Shown here piece after piece: positions 15,483 through 24,653 of a DNA stretch of 64,000 nucleotides. The stretch comes from Thermoleophilum album (GTDB taxonomy: Bacteria; Actinomycetota; Thermoleophilia; Solirubrobacterales; Thermoleophilaceae). The notes below the pieces were generated by a model. That model was not told the origin of the DNA. It saw only the letters and a list, made by a program, of their open reading frames with translations, and did not search any database. The stretch's first letter is position 1. The number at the start of each line of letters is the position of its first letter. Location: the NCBI RefSeq assembly GCF_900108055.1, contig NZ_FNWJ01000001.1:1054001-1118000 (forward strand), read 5' to 3'. A program made the position numbers and the translations under genes.

Positions 15483-16760
15483 GTGGCTCGCCGAGAAACA
15501 GAAGACACCGCCTCGCCGGCGCTCTCGACAGCCGCGGGCAGCGCTCACGACGACGCCCGCCCGCGGCTCTCGACGGCTGCCGTAGCGGCGGCCGTCGGTG
15601 TCTCGCCGGGCACGCTCAGGCGCTGGGTGGAGCGCGGCGCGATTCCAGGGATGGCGGTCGAGGACTTGCGAAACGGGTGGACCGACCAGGACCTCGCGCA
15701 CGCTCGCATCGTCGCGCGCCTGCGAGCGCGCGGACACACGCTCGAGCGGATCGCCGAAGCCGCGCGTGAAGGGCGTCTCGCCTACGGCCCAGTGGAACAG
15801 ATCCTGCCTGGCGGGGAGGAGCGGATGACGCTCGACCAGGCTGCGGAAGCAACGGGCCTCGAGCCCGACCTGATCGTGCGGATCTGGACGGCACTCGGCC
15901 TGCCGCGTGAGCTCGACCGCCTCTCGCGCAGCGACGTCGAGGCTCTGAAGCACGTGGCGGCGGCGCTGGCGGCTGGCCTCCCAGACGAAGCGTTCCTGCA
16001 GCTCGCGCGCGTGTACGGTCAAGCGCTCAGTCAGATCGCAGACGCCGAGGTTCGCCTGGTTCATCTCTACTTCCACGTGCCGCTGATGCGCGAGGGCGTA
16101 TCCAGCGCCGAGATCGCCGAGCGGATGCAGCATCTCGCGCGCGATCTGCTGCCGCTGGCGACGCCGATCATGGAGCACGTCCACGAGCGCCTGCTCCGGC
16201 ACTTCATCGAGCAGGACGTGGTCGGTCACATGGAGCTTGACGTCGACGACGAAGAGCACCTCAGCGGGCGCGTACGCACCTCCGTGGCCTTCTGCGACCT
16301 ATCCGGCTACAGCCGACTGACCGAGGAGGAGGGCGAGGAACAAGCGTTCTCGACCGTGGAACGCCTGATCGAGGCGGTTCAAGCGACGCTGCCGGAGGGC
16401 GGACGCCTGGTCAAGACGATTGGCGACGAGGTGATGATCGTCTGCCAAGACCCGGGTGCGCTGGTTGATTGGAGCGTCGGCCTGATGAGCTTCTTCCCCG
16501 ACCGTCCGCGGCCGCGTATCGGCATTCACTACGGAAGTGTCCTCTACCGGGACGGCGACTACTACGGCCGGGCGGTGAACCTCGCGGCGCGCATCGTGGC
16601 CCGCGCCAGCGGCGGCGAGGTGCTGGTGAGCGGCGACGTGGTCGACGCTGTGCGTGGCAAGGCGACACGCCACCTACGCTTCGAAAACATCGGCGAGATC
16701 AAGATGAAGGGGTTCAGCAGACCGGTCGTACTGTGGCGAGTCGCGGCGGCCGAGCAGTAG
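15483..16760 (+). CDS. MerR-type HTH fused to class III adenylate cyclase
   Basis: 425 aa. Residues about 28-98 are a MerR-like winged helix (LSTAAVAAAVGVSPGTLRRWVERGAI). Residues 105-255 resemble the regulatory helical domain found before the catalytic domain in mycobacterial Rv1264/Rv2212. Residues 262-425 are a class III nucleotide cyclase. All six canonical catalytic residues are present: metal aspartates D272 (FCDLSGYS) and D315 (GDEVM), base-selecting K311 and D359 (K/D means ATP), transition-state N366 and R370 (AVNLAAR). It should make cAMP as a homodimer. A DNA-binding domain attached to a cyclase is unusual. It is divergent from the acyl-CoA reductase gene and 14 bp before tilS. Confidence 0.88.
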   Translation: MARRETEDTASPALSTAAGSAHDDARPRLSTAAVAAAVGVSPGTLRRWVERGAIPGMAVEDLRNGWTDQDLAHARIVARLRARGHTLERIAEAAREGRLAYGPVEQILPGGEERMTLDQAAEATGLEPDLIVRIWTALGLPRELDRLSRSDVEALKHVAAALAAGLPDEAFLQLARVYGQALSQIADAEVRLVHLYFHVPLMREGVSSAEIAERMQHLARDLLPLATPIMEHVHERLLRHFIEQDVVGHMELDVDDEEHLSGRVRTSVAFCDLSGYSRLTEEEGEEQAFSTVERLIEAVQATLPEGGRLVKTIGDEVMIVCQDPGALVDWSVGLMSFFPDRPRPRIGIHYGSVLYRDGDYYGRAVNLAARIVARASGGEVLVSGDVVDAVRGKATRHLRFENIGEIKMKGFSRPVVLWRVAAAEQ

Positions 16761-16774
16761 CAGGGGCGCGATCT

Positions 16775-18097
16775 TTGCGCGATCCGCTCGATAGCGCTCG
16801 CGCCACAGGGCTGATCGCGCGCGGTCGGCCGCTGCTGGTGATGCTCTCGGGTGGCGGTGATTCGGTTTGCCTCGTGGACGTCGCATTGAGGCTCGGCGCA
16901 CGGGTATCGGCCCTGCATGTCAACTACGGGCTGCGGCCGAGCGCCGACGACGACGAACGTTTCTGCCGCGAACTGTGCGAGCGGCTCGGTGTGCCCCTGT
17001 ACGTCGAGCGCGTCGAGTTACCGGCACGTGGCAACCTTCAGGACGCTGCTCGGCGTGTCCGCTACGAGCTCGCTGAGCGCCTCGCGGAGGGCGACTACGC
17101 GGCCGCACACACCGCGACCGATCAAGCGGAGACGGTCCTTTACCGGCTCGCGACATCCCCGGGTACACGCGCCTTGCTCGGCATGCCCTCGCGCCGGGGT
17201 CGGCTAGTGCGCCCGCTGCTCGGCGTCACGCGGGCCGACGTGCGTGCCTACCTCGAGGCTCGCGGGCTGAGCTGGCGTGAAGACCCCTCGAACGCCGACC
17301 CGCGCTTCGCACGTGCGCGCCTGCGATCGCAGGTCCTACCGGTGCTGCGCGAACTCAACCCCCAGGTCGAGCTCGCGATCGCCGAGACCGCGCGCCAGCT
17401 CGCGGAGGAGCTGGAGGTGGTCGAAGAGCAGGCCAGGCAGGCCGCGCGCCAGCTGGCTCCTACGGGCGCGCTGATGCTGCGTGATCTGGAGCGGCTTCCC
17501 GCGGCGCTCAGTCGCCACCTCCTGCGATCACTTGCCAGCGCAGCGGCCGGGCGGCCCGTGGCGCTGTCGACCGCTGACACTCGGGAGCTTGTCGATCTCG
17601 CGAGAAGCGGAGGTACCCGCTACCTCGACGTCGGAGGCGGCGTGCAAGCGGTCAGCGAATACGGCTCCCTGCGGTTTCGCAAGGCCGCCCCGACGGCGAG
17701 ACCGGAGCCGGTAGAGCTACCGGTGCCGGGCTCGATTCGCTTCGGGCGCTTTCGCGTCGAGGCGCGCCTCGGTGGGAGTGCGGCGGAGCCCGGCCCCGAG
17801 GAGGTCGCAGTCGCGCGGGAGCGCTTGGTCGAGCCGTTAAAGGTGCGCGCCTGGCGCGCTGGTGACCGCATGCAGCCGCAGGGGCTGCGCGGCACGAAGA
17901 CGCTGCAGGACGTTTTCACCGACCGCAAGGTCCCGCGTGAGCTGCGGCACGAGTTGCCGGTCGTCGAGAGTGGCGGGGAGATCGTCTGGGTGGCAGGCGT
18001 GGCGCTCGGCGAGCGCTTCGCGGCGCGCCCGGGGGATGCAGCGGTGCTGCTGAGCGCGCGGCTCGTCGGCGCCGAAGCCACCGGAGAAGCTACTTAG
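16775..18097 (+). CDS. tilS: tRNA(Ile)-lysidine synthase
   Basis: Converts C34 of the tRNA-Ile CAU anticodon to lysidine, with ATP and lysine. 440 aa from TTG 16775; the start is the only plausible one near the preceding stop. The PP-loop ATPase motif is MLSGGGDSVCLVD, followed by ALHVNYGLRPSADDDERFC and HTATDQAETVLYRL typical of TilS. The C-terminal part (VRAWRAGDRMQPQGLRGTKTLQDVFTDRKVPRELR) matches the TilS substrate-binding domain. It heads the conserved tilS-hpt-ftsH series. Essential in most bacteria. Confidence 0.92.
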   Translation: MRDPLDSARATGLIARGRPLLVMLSGGGDSVCLVDVALRLGARVSALHVNYGLRPSADDDERFCRELCERLGVPLYVERVELPARGNLQDAARRVRYELAERLAEGDYAAAHTATDQAETVLYRLATSPGTRALLGMPSRRGRLVRPLLGVTRADVRAYLEARGLSWREDPSNADPRFARARLRSQVLPVLRELNPQVELAIAETARQLAEELEVVEEQARQAARQLAPTGALMLRDLERLPAALSRHLLRSLASAAAGRPVALSTADTRELVDLARSGGTRYLDVGGGVQAVSEYGSLRFRKAAPTARPEPVELPVPGSIRFGRFRVEARLGGSAAEPGPEEVAVARERLVEPLKVRAWRAGDRMQPQGLRGTKTLQDVFTDRKVPRELRHELPVVESGGEIVWVAGVALGERFAARPGDAAVLLSARLVGAEATGEAT

Positions 18098-18161
18098 GCA
18101 TCGCCGGCCGACATTCGGCGGCAAACTTCTCGAGCAGCATGGAGTCGCGGGTAGATTGAGC

Positions 18162-18737
18162 GTGAGCGGTCCGATGCCGACCGGCAGTGCTCACAACGCC
18201 GACGCAACAGTCGGCGCGGTGCTCGTCGACGGGCCGGCGCTGAGCCGCCGGGTGAGCGAGCTCGGCCTCGAGATCTCGCGTGATTACGAAGGTCGCGAGC
18301 TCTTGCTGGTGGGCGTTTTGAAGGGCGCCGTTTTCTTCATCAGCGACCTCATGCGGGCGCTGCACGTGCCTTGCGAGGTCGACTTCATGGCGGTCGCTTC
18401 GTACGGCGACGCCACCTCCAGCTCCGGGGTCGTGCGGATCCTCAAGGATCTGGATCGTCCGATCGAGGGACGAGACGTCCTGCTCGTCGAGGACATCGTC
18501 GACTCCGGGCTCACTCTCTCCTATCTGCTGCGAACGCTGCGCGCGCGGGCGCCCGCTTCGCTCGAGGTCTGTGCGCTGTTGACCAAGCCGGGGCGGCGCA
18601 AGATCGACCTGCCGATTCGCTACGTCGGCTTCGAGATCCCCGACCGCTTTGTCGTGGGCTACGGACTCGACTACCGCGAGCGGTACCGCAATCTCCCGTA
18701 CGTGGCGGCGCTCGAGCGCTCCACTCGTGCGCTATAG
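18162..18737 (+). CDS. hpt: Hypoxanthine phosphoribosyltransferase
   Basis: Purine salvage: hypoxanthine or guanine + PRPP to IMP or GMP. About 191 aa from GTG 18162; TTG 18156 and ATG 18174 are alternatives. Type I PRTase fold with the PRPP loop VLLVEDIVDSGLTLSYLL, the flexible loop region MAVASYGDATSSSGVVRILKDLD and the C-terminal purine-contacting DRFVVGYGLDYRERYRNLPYV. Located between tilS and ftsH as in Bacillus and many actinobacteria. Confidence 0.93.
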   Translation: MSGPMPTGSAHNADATVGAVLVDGPALSRRVSELGLEISRDYEGRELLLVGVLKGAVFFISDLMRALHVPCEVDFMAVASYGDATSSSGVVRILKDLDRPIEGRDVLLVEDIVDSGLTLSYLLRTLRARAPASLEVCALLTKPGRRKIDLPIRYVGFEIPDRFVVGYGLDYRERYRNLPYVAALERSTRAL

Positions 18738-18798
18738 GCGGCAGGCGGTTAAGCCGAAAACAGTCGGGGAGCGCGCCCCCACCCACGCGACAACCGCA

Positions 18799-18826
18799 TT
18801 GGACAGCGCAACACCGCTGCTACGCT
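18799..18826 (+). promoter_or_regulatory. Promoter upstream of ftsH
   Basis: -35 TTGGAC (18799-18804) and -10 TACGCT (18821-18826) with a 16-bp spacer. Transcription would start near 18833 and give about a 60-nt leader before GTG 18893. Confidence 0.6.
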
Positions 18827-18892
18827 CGGGTTTCACCCGATGCCGGACGCCGCCAGCAGGCGGCGGAGCGGCAAAAGGGGGCTAGACGAGAC

Positions 18893-20875
18893 GTGAGACC
18901 GAGACTGACGAGATTCTTCCGCAGCGCCCTCTTTCCGATTCTCATCGTCTTCGTCCTGGTGCTGTTCGCGCAGCGGCTGATCACGCCCGCGTCGAACACG
19001 CGCCAGCCCCACTACTCGGACTTCCTCACCCAGGTCGAGCAGGGTCGGGTCAAGCAGGTCACCCTCAACACCAAGAACAATCGCCTCGACGTCGAGCTCA
19101 AGTCCGGGCAGAAGTACGAGACCGCCTACCCCGACAACACCGAGCAGCAGCTGGTCGACCAGCTGAGGCGCGCCGGTGCCGAGGTCGACGTAAAGGCGAA
19201 GACCTCGTCGGGGTGGTTGCCGATCTTGAGCTACGGCCTGCCGATGCTGCTGTTCCTGCTCTTCTGGCTCTTCATCATCAACCAGATGCAGGGGGCCGGG
19301 CCGAAGGTGATGTCGTTCGGCAAGTCGCGGGCTAAGCGGCTGTCGGTCGATCAACCGAAGATCACCTTCCGCGACGTCGCCGGTGTCGACGAGGCCGTCG
19401 AGGAGCTCCAGGAGATCAAGGAGTTCCTCGAGAACCCCAAGAAATTCCAAGCACTAGGGGCGAGGATTCCCAAGGGCGTGCTTTTGTACGGCCCGCCGGG
19501 TACCGGCAAGACGCTGCTCGCCCGGGCCGTGGCGGGGGAAGCCGGCGTTCCCTTCTTCTCGATCTCAGGTTCCGATTTCGTGGAGATGTTCGTTGGCGTC
19601 GGTGCTTCGCGCGTGCGCGATCTCTTCGAGCAGGCCAAGCAGAATGCCCCCTGCATCATCTTCATGGACGAGATCGACGCCGTCGGACGGCACCGCGGTG
19701 CCGGTCTGGGCGGCGGTCACGACGAGCGCGAGCAGACGCTCAACCAGCTGCTCGTCGAGATGGACGGCTTCGAGATGAAGGACAACATCATCTTGATCGC
19801 CGCCACCAACCGCCCGGACATTCTCGATCCGGCGCTCCTGCGTCCCGGTCGTTTCGACCGCCAGATCGTCGTCGACCGTCCGGACCTGAAGGGACGGCGC
19901 GAGATCCTGGCCGTCCACACGCGCGGCAAGCCGCTCGCGCCGGGGGTCGACCTCGACAACCTGGCGGCGCAGACGCCTGGCTTCACCGGGGCCGACCTTC
20001 AGAACCTCGTGAACGAGGCCGCCCTGCTAGCCGCGCGCGAAGGCAGCCGGAGGATCGAGCACCGTCACCTTGAGGAAGGGATCATGCGGGTGCTCGCCGG
20101 CCCGGAGAAGAAGTCGCGCGTGATGTCGGAGAAAGAGCGGCGCATCACCGCGTACCACGAGATGGGTCACGCGCTGGTCGCGCACTACCTCGAGAACACC
20201 GATCCCGTGCACAAGATCTCGGTGATCTCGCGCGGCCAGGCGCTCGGCTACACGATCTCCCTGCCGACGGAGGACAAGTTCCTCACCACCAAAGCCGAGC
20301 TCGAGGACTCGATGGCGATGACGCTCGGCGGCCGCGCCGCCGAGGAGCTTGTCTTCGGCGAGGTGACGACCGGTGCCGCCAACGACCTCGAGAAGGTCAC
20401 GCGCACGGCCAAGCAGATGGTGATGCGCTTCGGTATGTCCGAGAAGCTCGGGCCTCGGGTTTTCGGCCACGACCACACGCAACCGTTCCTCGGGCGCGAG
20501 CTCGCCACCGAGCCGGACTACTCAGATGAGATCGCGCGTGAGATCGACGATGAGATCCGTCGCATCGTCGAGGAGGCGCATCGGCGCGCCCGCCAAGTGC
20601 TCGAGCAGCACCGCGCCGACCTCGATCGCCTGTCGGAGATCCTGATCCGGCGCGAGACGATCGAGCGTGAGCAGTTCCTCAAGTTGCTCGAGGGGGCGAG
20701 CGAGGAGGAGGTCTTCGGCAGCGAGGAAGAGACTGCGGAACCGCCACCGGCTGCGCAGCCGGTGCCCGAGCCCCAACGCAAGCCGCTCCCGGCCCCTGGC
20801 CCGATCCCGCGGCCGGGTCTCGCCGGCGGTGCCGCCGAGCTGCGCGGGGAAGGTCCGCAGCCGCCCCTGCGCTAA
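18893..20875 (+). CDS. ftsH: ATP-dependent zinc metalloprotease FtsH
   Basis: Membrane-anchored AAA+ protease for quality control of membrane and regulatory proteins. 660 aa from GTG 18893. Two N-terminal membrane segments (about residues 10-26 and 105-125) flank a short extracytoplasmic part. The AAA domain has Walker A GPPGTGKT, Walker [12 protein letters not shown] and [17 protein letters not shown]. The zinc protease motif HEMGH ([17 protein letters not shown]) is intact. A Pro/Glu-rich C-terminal tail of about 60 residues follows the protease. It has its own promoter and follows tilS-hpt, a widely conserved order. Confidence 0.96.
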   Translation: MRPRLTRFFRSALFPILIVFVLVLFAQRLITPASNTRQPHYSDFLTQVEQGRVKQVTLNTKNNRLDVELKSGQKYETAYPDNTEQQLVDQLRRAGAEVDVKAKTSSGWLPILSYGLPMLLFLLFWLFIINQMQGAGPKVMSFGKSRAKRLSVDQPKITFRDVAGVDEAVEELQEIKEFLENPKKFQALGARIPKGVLLYGPPGTGKTLLARAVAGEAGVPFFSISGSDFVEMFVGVGASRVRDLFEQAKQNAPCIIFMDEIDAVGRHRGAGLGGGHDEREQTLNQLLVEMDGFEMKDNIILIAATNRPDILDPALLRPGRFDRQIVVDRPDLKGRREILAVHTRGKPLAPGVDLDNLAAQTPGFTGADLQNLVNEAALLAAREGSRRIEHRHLEEGIMRVLAGPEKKSRVMSEKERRITAYHEMGHALVAHYLENTDPVHKISVISRGQALGYTISLPTEDKFLTTKAELEDSMAMTLGGRAAEELVFGEVTTGAANDLEKVTRTAKQMVMRFGMSEKLGPRVFGHDHTQPFLGRELATEPDYSDEIAREIDDEIRRIVEEAHRRARQVLEQHRADLDRLSEILIRRETIEREQFLKLLEGASEEEVFGSEEETAEPPPAAQPVPEPQRKPLPAPGPIPRPGLAGGAAELRGEGPQPPLR

Positions 20876-20889
20876 CCGGCCGGTCGCGC

Positions 20890-20895
20890 GATACT
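20890..20895 (+). promoter_or_regulatory. -10 box GATACT of a leaderless transcript
   Basis: GATACT ends 7 nt before GTG 20903 of folP, in the short gap after ftsH. Confidence 0.5.
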
Positions 20896-20902
20896 CCCGC
20901 GC

Positions 20903-21772
20903 GTGCCCGCTGCGTCCCTAGCCCAACGTCCCCTCCCGGTCGACCTTGAGTTCCCGGTGGTGATGGGGATCGTCAACGTCACTCCCGACTCGTTTTCCGA
21001 CGGAGGTTTGTTCGTCGACCCCGACGCCGCCGCACGGCATGCGCGCAAGCTAGCTGCCGAGGGAGCGCAGATCGTTGACGTCGGGGGCGAGTCGACGCGC
21101 CCCGGCGCCCAGCCGGTCTCCGCAGAAGAGGAGCTTCGCCGGGTGGTGCCGGTTCTCGAACGACTCGCCAGTGCCGGGCTAGCGGCTCGGATCTCGATCG
21201 ACACCACTAAGCTCGCCGTGGCCGAACGCGCGCTCGAACTCGGCGCGACCGTGGTCAACGACGTTTCGGCGTTCCGTTTTGAGCCGGAGCTGGCGGACCT
21301 GGTTGCGCAGCGCCGCTGCGATTGCGTGCTGATGCACATGCGCGGCGAGCCGCGGACGATGCAGATCGACCCGCGTTACGACGACGTTGTGGCCGACGTC
21401 AAGGCGTTCTTGGCGGAACGCATCGAGTTCGCGCTGTCGCGCGGCATTGCCGAGGAACGGATCTGGATCGATCCGGGCATCGGCTTCGGCAAGACCGTGG
21501 AGCACAACCTCGAGCTGATCGCGCGACTCGACGAGCTACTCGAGTTGGGGCGGCCGGTTCTCATCGGCACCTCCCGCAAGAGCTTCATTGGTCGCATCTG
21601 TGAGCGCCCGGAGCAAGAGCGGCTGGCCGGCACGATCGCCAGCAACGTGCTCGCACTGGAGCGCGGTGCCAGCATCTTCCGGGTACACGACGTAGCCGAG
21701 CATGTCGATGCTCTGCGTCTAGCCGCTGCTACGTTGCGCCGAACCCGAACCGACGCCGGGGAGGTCAGTTGA
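20903..21772 (+). CDS. folP: Dihydropteroate synthase
   Basis: Condenses 6-hydroxymethyl-dihydropterin diphosphate with p-aminobenzoate; sulfonamide target. 289 aa. Signatures PVVMGIVNVTPDSFSDGG, IVDVGGESTRPGAQPV, ISIDTTKLAVAERAL, DCVLMHMRGEPRTMQ and IGTSRKSFIGRI are all present. It is the first gene of folP-folB-folK; its stop overlaps the folB start. The leaderless promoter just upstream suggests separate transcription from ftsH. Confidence 0.95.
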   Translation: MPAASLAQRPLPVDLEFPVVMGIVNVTPDSFSDGGLFVDPDAAARHARKLAAEGAQIVDVGGESTRPGAQPVSAEEELRRVVPVLERLASAGLAARISIDTTKLAVAERALELGATVVNDVSAFRFEPELADLVAQRRCDCVLMHMRGEPRTMQIDPRYDDVVADVKAFLAERIEFALSRGIAEERIWIDPGIGFGKTVEHNLELIARLDELLELGRPVLIGTSRKSFIGRICERPEQERLAGTIASNVLALERGASIFRVHDVAEHVDALRLAAATLRRTRTDAGEVS

Positions 21773-22221
21773 GCTGGGAGCGTGATCCTTACGACCAGGA
21801 GCCCGAGGGCGAAGACGAAGACGGGTTCGACTACGAGGAGGACGACGACGCTGGTGTCGAGCCGAGCGTGACCGTCGAGATCACCGGGCTCTCGCTGTAC
21901 ACGAGGCACGGGGTGACCGAGGCCGAACGCGAGCTCGGTCAGCGGTTGGTCTTCGATGTCACGTTCGAGCTCGACCACTGCGACGCCACGCTCACCGACC
22001 GGCTCGAGGACACCGTCGACTACGCCGCCGTCTGCGAGCAGATCGCATTGGCCGCTCAAGAGCGCTCGTACAAGACCCTGGAGCGGCTGTGTTCCTCGAT
22101 CGCCGACCGCCTCGTCGAGCGGTTCGGCGTCGTCAGCGTGCGTGTCAAGGCGACCAAACCCGAACCACCGATACCGCTTCCGCTTGAGGGCGTGTCGGTG
22201 GAGGTGTGGAAGGAGGTCTAG
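21769..22221 (+). CDS. folB: Dihydroneopterin aldolase with acidic N-terminal extension
   Basis: Converts dihydroneopterin to 6-hydroxymethyl-dihydropterin and glycolaldehyde. 150 aa from TTG 21769, overlapping the folP stop by 4 bases. Residues about 35-150 are the T-fold FolB domain (VEITGLSLYTRHGVTEAERELGQRLVFD, LEDTVDYAAVC, VRVKATKPEPP). The first about 32 residues are highly acidic (Asp/Glu-rich, QEPEGEDEDG) and not part of the family. An internal start would shorten it, but no good one with a ribosome site was seen. Confidence 0.9.
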   Translation: MSWERDPYDQEPEGEDEDGFDYEEDDDAGVEPSVTVEITGLSLYTRHGVTEAERELGQRLVFDVTFELDHCDATLTDRLEDTVDYAAVCEQIALAAQERSYKTLERLCSSIADRLVERFGVVSVRVKATKPEPPIPLPLEGVSVEVWKEV

Positions 22222-22229
22222 CGGCGGCC

Positions 22230-22748
22230 GTGCTCGGCACGATCGCCTACCTTGGCCTCGGTTCCAACGAGGGCGACCGCCTAAGGGCGCTACGCCTGGC
22301 GCTCGACCGCCTGGTCGCCAAGGGTGTTGAGCTGGAAGCCGTGTCGACCGTCTACGAGACGGAGCCGCAAGGGGAGGTCCGTGATCAGCCGGACTTCCTG
22401 AACGCTTGTGCACACGTCCGCTACTCAGGCGACGCGGAGTCGCTGCTCGACCTCTGCAAACAAGTGGAGCGCGAACTTGGTCGCAACCCCTCGGGGCGTC
22501 GACACGGGCCGCGCCCGGTCGATGTCGATCTGTTGGTGTTCGGAGACCTCGTCTACCGCAGCGAGCGTCTGGTGCTGCCGCATCCCGAGATCAGGTCGCG
22601 GCGCTTCGTGCTCGAGCCGCTGCTGGAGCTCGAGCCGACGCTCACGCTGCCCGATGATGGGACCCCGTTGCGCCAACACCTCTCAGCGGTTCGCGAGCAA
22701 CGGGTGGTCTCGCTCGGTCCGCTATTGCAGCGCGACGGGAGTCGCTAG
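22230..22748 (+). CDS. folK: 2-amino-4-hydroxy-6-hydroxymethyldihydropteridine pyrophosphokinase
   Basis: Transfers pyrophosphate from ATP to 6-hydroxymethyl-dihydropterin. 172 aa from GTG 22230; GTG 22206 is an alternative that would overlap folB. AAGGAGG at 22210-22216 serves as ribosome site for the later start, although the spacing is long. Family motifs: IAYLGLGSNEGDR near the N-terminus, FLNACAHV, and RHGPRPVDVDLLVFGD with the catalytic loop aspartates, then LPHPEIRSRRFVLEPLLEL. Completes the folate set folP-folB-folK. Confidence 0.92.
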   Translation: MLGTIAYLGLGSNEGDRLRALRLALDRLVAKGVELEAVSTVYETEPQGEVRDQPDFLNACAHVRYSGDAESLLDLCKQVERELGRNPSGRRHGPRPVDVDLLVFGDLVYRSERLVLPHPEIRSRRFVLEPLLELEPTLTLPDDGTPLRQHLSAVREQRVVSLGPLLQRDGSR

Positions 22749-22754
22749 CGCCAC

Positions 22755-23624
22755 GTGCCTTCGCTACCGCGACCGATACGGCGGCTCACGCGCACACGGC
22801 TATGGCTCGCGGTCGAGCTCTTCAGCCGCGAGAACATGGGCGACGCGGCAGCTGCCCTCACTTACTACGCCTTTCTGTCGCTGTTTCCCGCTCTCCTCGT
22901 GCTCTTCTCGCTGCTCGGCTTGCTCGACGCCGGCGCCGCCAACGAGATCGTTACCCGCGTCCGTCGCGTTGCCCCGGGGCCCGCGGCGGAAGTCGTCGAC
23001 GGCGCCCTCAAGGACTTGCGCGCCGGCGGTGCCACACCCCTCGCCTTGGTCAGCACGGCGCTGGCGCTGTGGTCGGCGTCGGCCTACGTGCAGGGCTTTC
23101 GGCGGGCGGCTGCGCAGGCGCTCGGGAAGCGCTTCGACGAGGGTCCTCCGTGGCGGGCGTGGCCGCGGCGGTTTGGCGCGACCGTCGCCCTAGTGTTGCT
23201 GCTTGCCTTGCTCGGCTTCGTGCTGACCGCTACCGGGAGCGTCGCGCGCACGCTCGGCGACCTGCTCGGTGTCGGCGATGACGCGCTGCGCCTATGGGCG
23301 CTCGCCCGCTGGCCACTGATCCTGATTGGAGCAATCGCCATCGTCGGTGTTCTCTACAGCTTCGCGGGGGTCGGCAAACTTTTCTCGCTGCGCGGCACCC
23401 CTGGGGCAGCTCTGGCGGTCCTCCTCGTCGTCATCGGTTCGATCGGATTCAGCCTCTACGTCAGCCGCTTCGCCGCCTACAACCGCACTTACGGTGCGCT
23501 TGCCAGCGTTGTCGTGTTCCTGATCTGGATGTGGATCGCCAACGCCGCTCTGCTGCTCGGAGTGTGCTTCGAACGAGTCGCGAAAAGGGCCCGGGAAGTA
23601 ACTCCACAGGGTGCGACGGCGTAA
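22755..23624 (+). CDS. YihY/BrkB-family inner membrane protein
   Basis: 289 aa from GTG 22755, 6 bp after folK. About six predicted membrane segments with family signatures FSRENMGDAAAALTYYAFLSLFPALLVLFSLLG and, near the C-terminus, YNRTYGALASVVVFLIWMWIANAALLLG. These match the YihY/virulence factor BrkB family, once wrongly called RNase BN. Molecular function is not established. Location at the end of the folate genes suggests read-through transcription. A pyrimidine-rich tract lies downstream before fabD. Confidence 0.9.
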   Translation: MPSLPRPIRRLTRTRLWLAVELFSRENMGDAAAALTYYAFLSLFPALLVLFSLLGLLDAGAANEIVTRVRRVAPGPAAEVVDGALKDLRAGGATPLALVSTALALWSASAYVQGFRRAAAQALGKRFDEGPPWRAWPRRFGATVALVLLLALLGFVLTATGSVARTLGDLLGVGDDALRLWALARWPLILIGAIAIVGVLYSFAGVGKLFSLRGTPGAALAVLLVVIGSIGFSLYVSRFAAYNRTYGALASVVVFLIWMWIANAALLLGVCFERVAKRAREVTPQGATA

Positions 23625-23690
23625 CGGCGAGCCGGTTCGGGGGGTAAGCGCCGGAGAAGCGACGGATCGCCGGCCGCGGGGGTCTGTCGG

Positions 23691-23749
23691 TATCTTGCGA
23701 CGCCGCGCCTCGCGCACACGAGGTGCCTCGCCCTCTTTCTTTTTCTTCC
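23691..23749 (+). promoter_or_regulatory. Putative fab-cluster promoter and pyrimidine-rich leader/terminator
   Basis: TATCTT at 23691-23696 is a plausible -10 box. Downstream, CCTCG (23708-23712) can pair with CGAGG (23719-23723), and GAGG-TG-CCTC lies next to it. A long pyrimidine run (CTCTTTCTTTTTCTTCC, 23733-23749) follows. It could be a weak intrinsic terminator for yihY, or an attenuator in the fabD leader. No gene lies between 23625 and 23792. Confidence 0.4.
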
Positions 23750-23792
23750 TAGACCACGGACCAGAGCTCGATACGACTGAGAGCAACCGTCG

Positions 23793-24653
23793 ATGATCGA
23801 CCGCCCGACAGCGATCTTGTTCCCCGGCCAAGGCAGCCAAGCGCCGGGGATGCGTGAGCTCGTCGAAGAGGTACGGCCGGATTTGCTCGAGTTGGTGCTC
23901 GAGGCGCTGGGGTGCGATCCGTTCGAGCGCGCCGACGAGAGCACGCGCTTTGCGCAGCCAGCGATTTTCTGCGCTTCGCTCGCCGGCTGGGAGCTCGTAC
24001 GCGCGACCGAGTTTCCAGTCGCGATGGCCGGGCACTCGCTCGGCGAGCTGACTGCTTTGGTCGCGGCGGGTGCGATCGACGAGGTGGACGGCGTGCGCCT
24101 GGCTTGTGCTCGCGGCCAGTTGATGGCGGAGGCGGCTGATCAGGTCCCAGGCGCGATGGTTGCCTTGCGGGCCTCGGTGGAGCAGGCCGAAGAGCTCGTG
24201 GCCGACACGGAGGTCGTGGTAGCGAACCACAACGCGCCTCAACAGGTGGTCGTGTCCGGTCCCGAGGCGGCGGTCGCGGCGCTCGAAGCGCGCCTCGAGG
24301 AGCGCGGGGTCGGGAACCGCCGGCTTCCGGTGCGCGGCGCCTTCCACTCGCCGCTGATGGCAGAAGCTGCCCGGCGCTTTGCTGAGGAGCTAGCGCAAGT
24401 CGACCTGCGCCAGCCCGGGGTGCCGGTGATCGCCTGCGCTACCGGGCGTCCCTTCGCCGACATCCAGACCGAGCTCGCCGAAGCGATCGTGCGCCCGGTT
24501 CGCTTCGTTGGTGTTGTTGAAGAGCTCAGGTCGCTGGGTGTGGAACGTTTCGTGGAGGTCGGTCCGGGGCGTGTCCTAAGCGGCCTGGTGCGTCGGATCG
24601 ATGGGTCCCTCGAGGTCGTGGGGCCACCTACGCCGGAGGTGGTGGATGGCTAG
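23793..24653 (+). CDS. fabD: Malonyl-CoA:ACP transacylase
   Basis: Loads malonyl groups onto ACP for type II fatty acid synthesis. 286 aa from ATG 23793. Signatures: ILFPGQGSQAPGM (start of the fold and part of the oxyanion hole), GHSLGELTAL with the nucleophilic Ser, the catalytic His in RGAFHSPLM, and VEVGPGRVLSGLVRRI near the C-terminus. First gene of a fabD-fabH-fabG-acpP-fabF-fabI cluster; its stop overlaps the fabH start by 8 bases. Confidence 0.95.
   Translation: MIDRPTAILFPGQGSQAPGMRELVEEVRPDLLELVLEALGCDPFERADESTRFAQPAIFCASLAGWELVRATEFPVAMAGHSLGELTALVAAGAIDEVDGVRLACARGQLMAEAADQVPGAMVALRASVEQAEELVADTEVVVANHNAPQQVVVSGPEAAVAALEARLEERGVGNRRLPVRGAFHSPLMAEAARRFAEELAQVDLRQPGVPVIACATGRPFADIQTELAEAIVRPVRFVGVVEELRSLGVERFVEVGPGRVLSGLVRRIDGSLEVVGPPTPEVVDG

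Noticed and set aside
22755-23624. Annotation of the YihY protein as ribonuclease BN
   Set aside because: That name comes from an early misassignment; the multi-pass membrane sequence has no nuclease motif.
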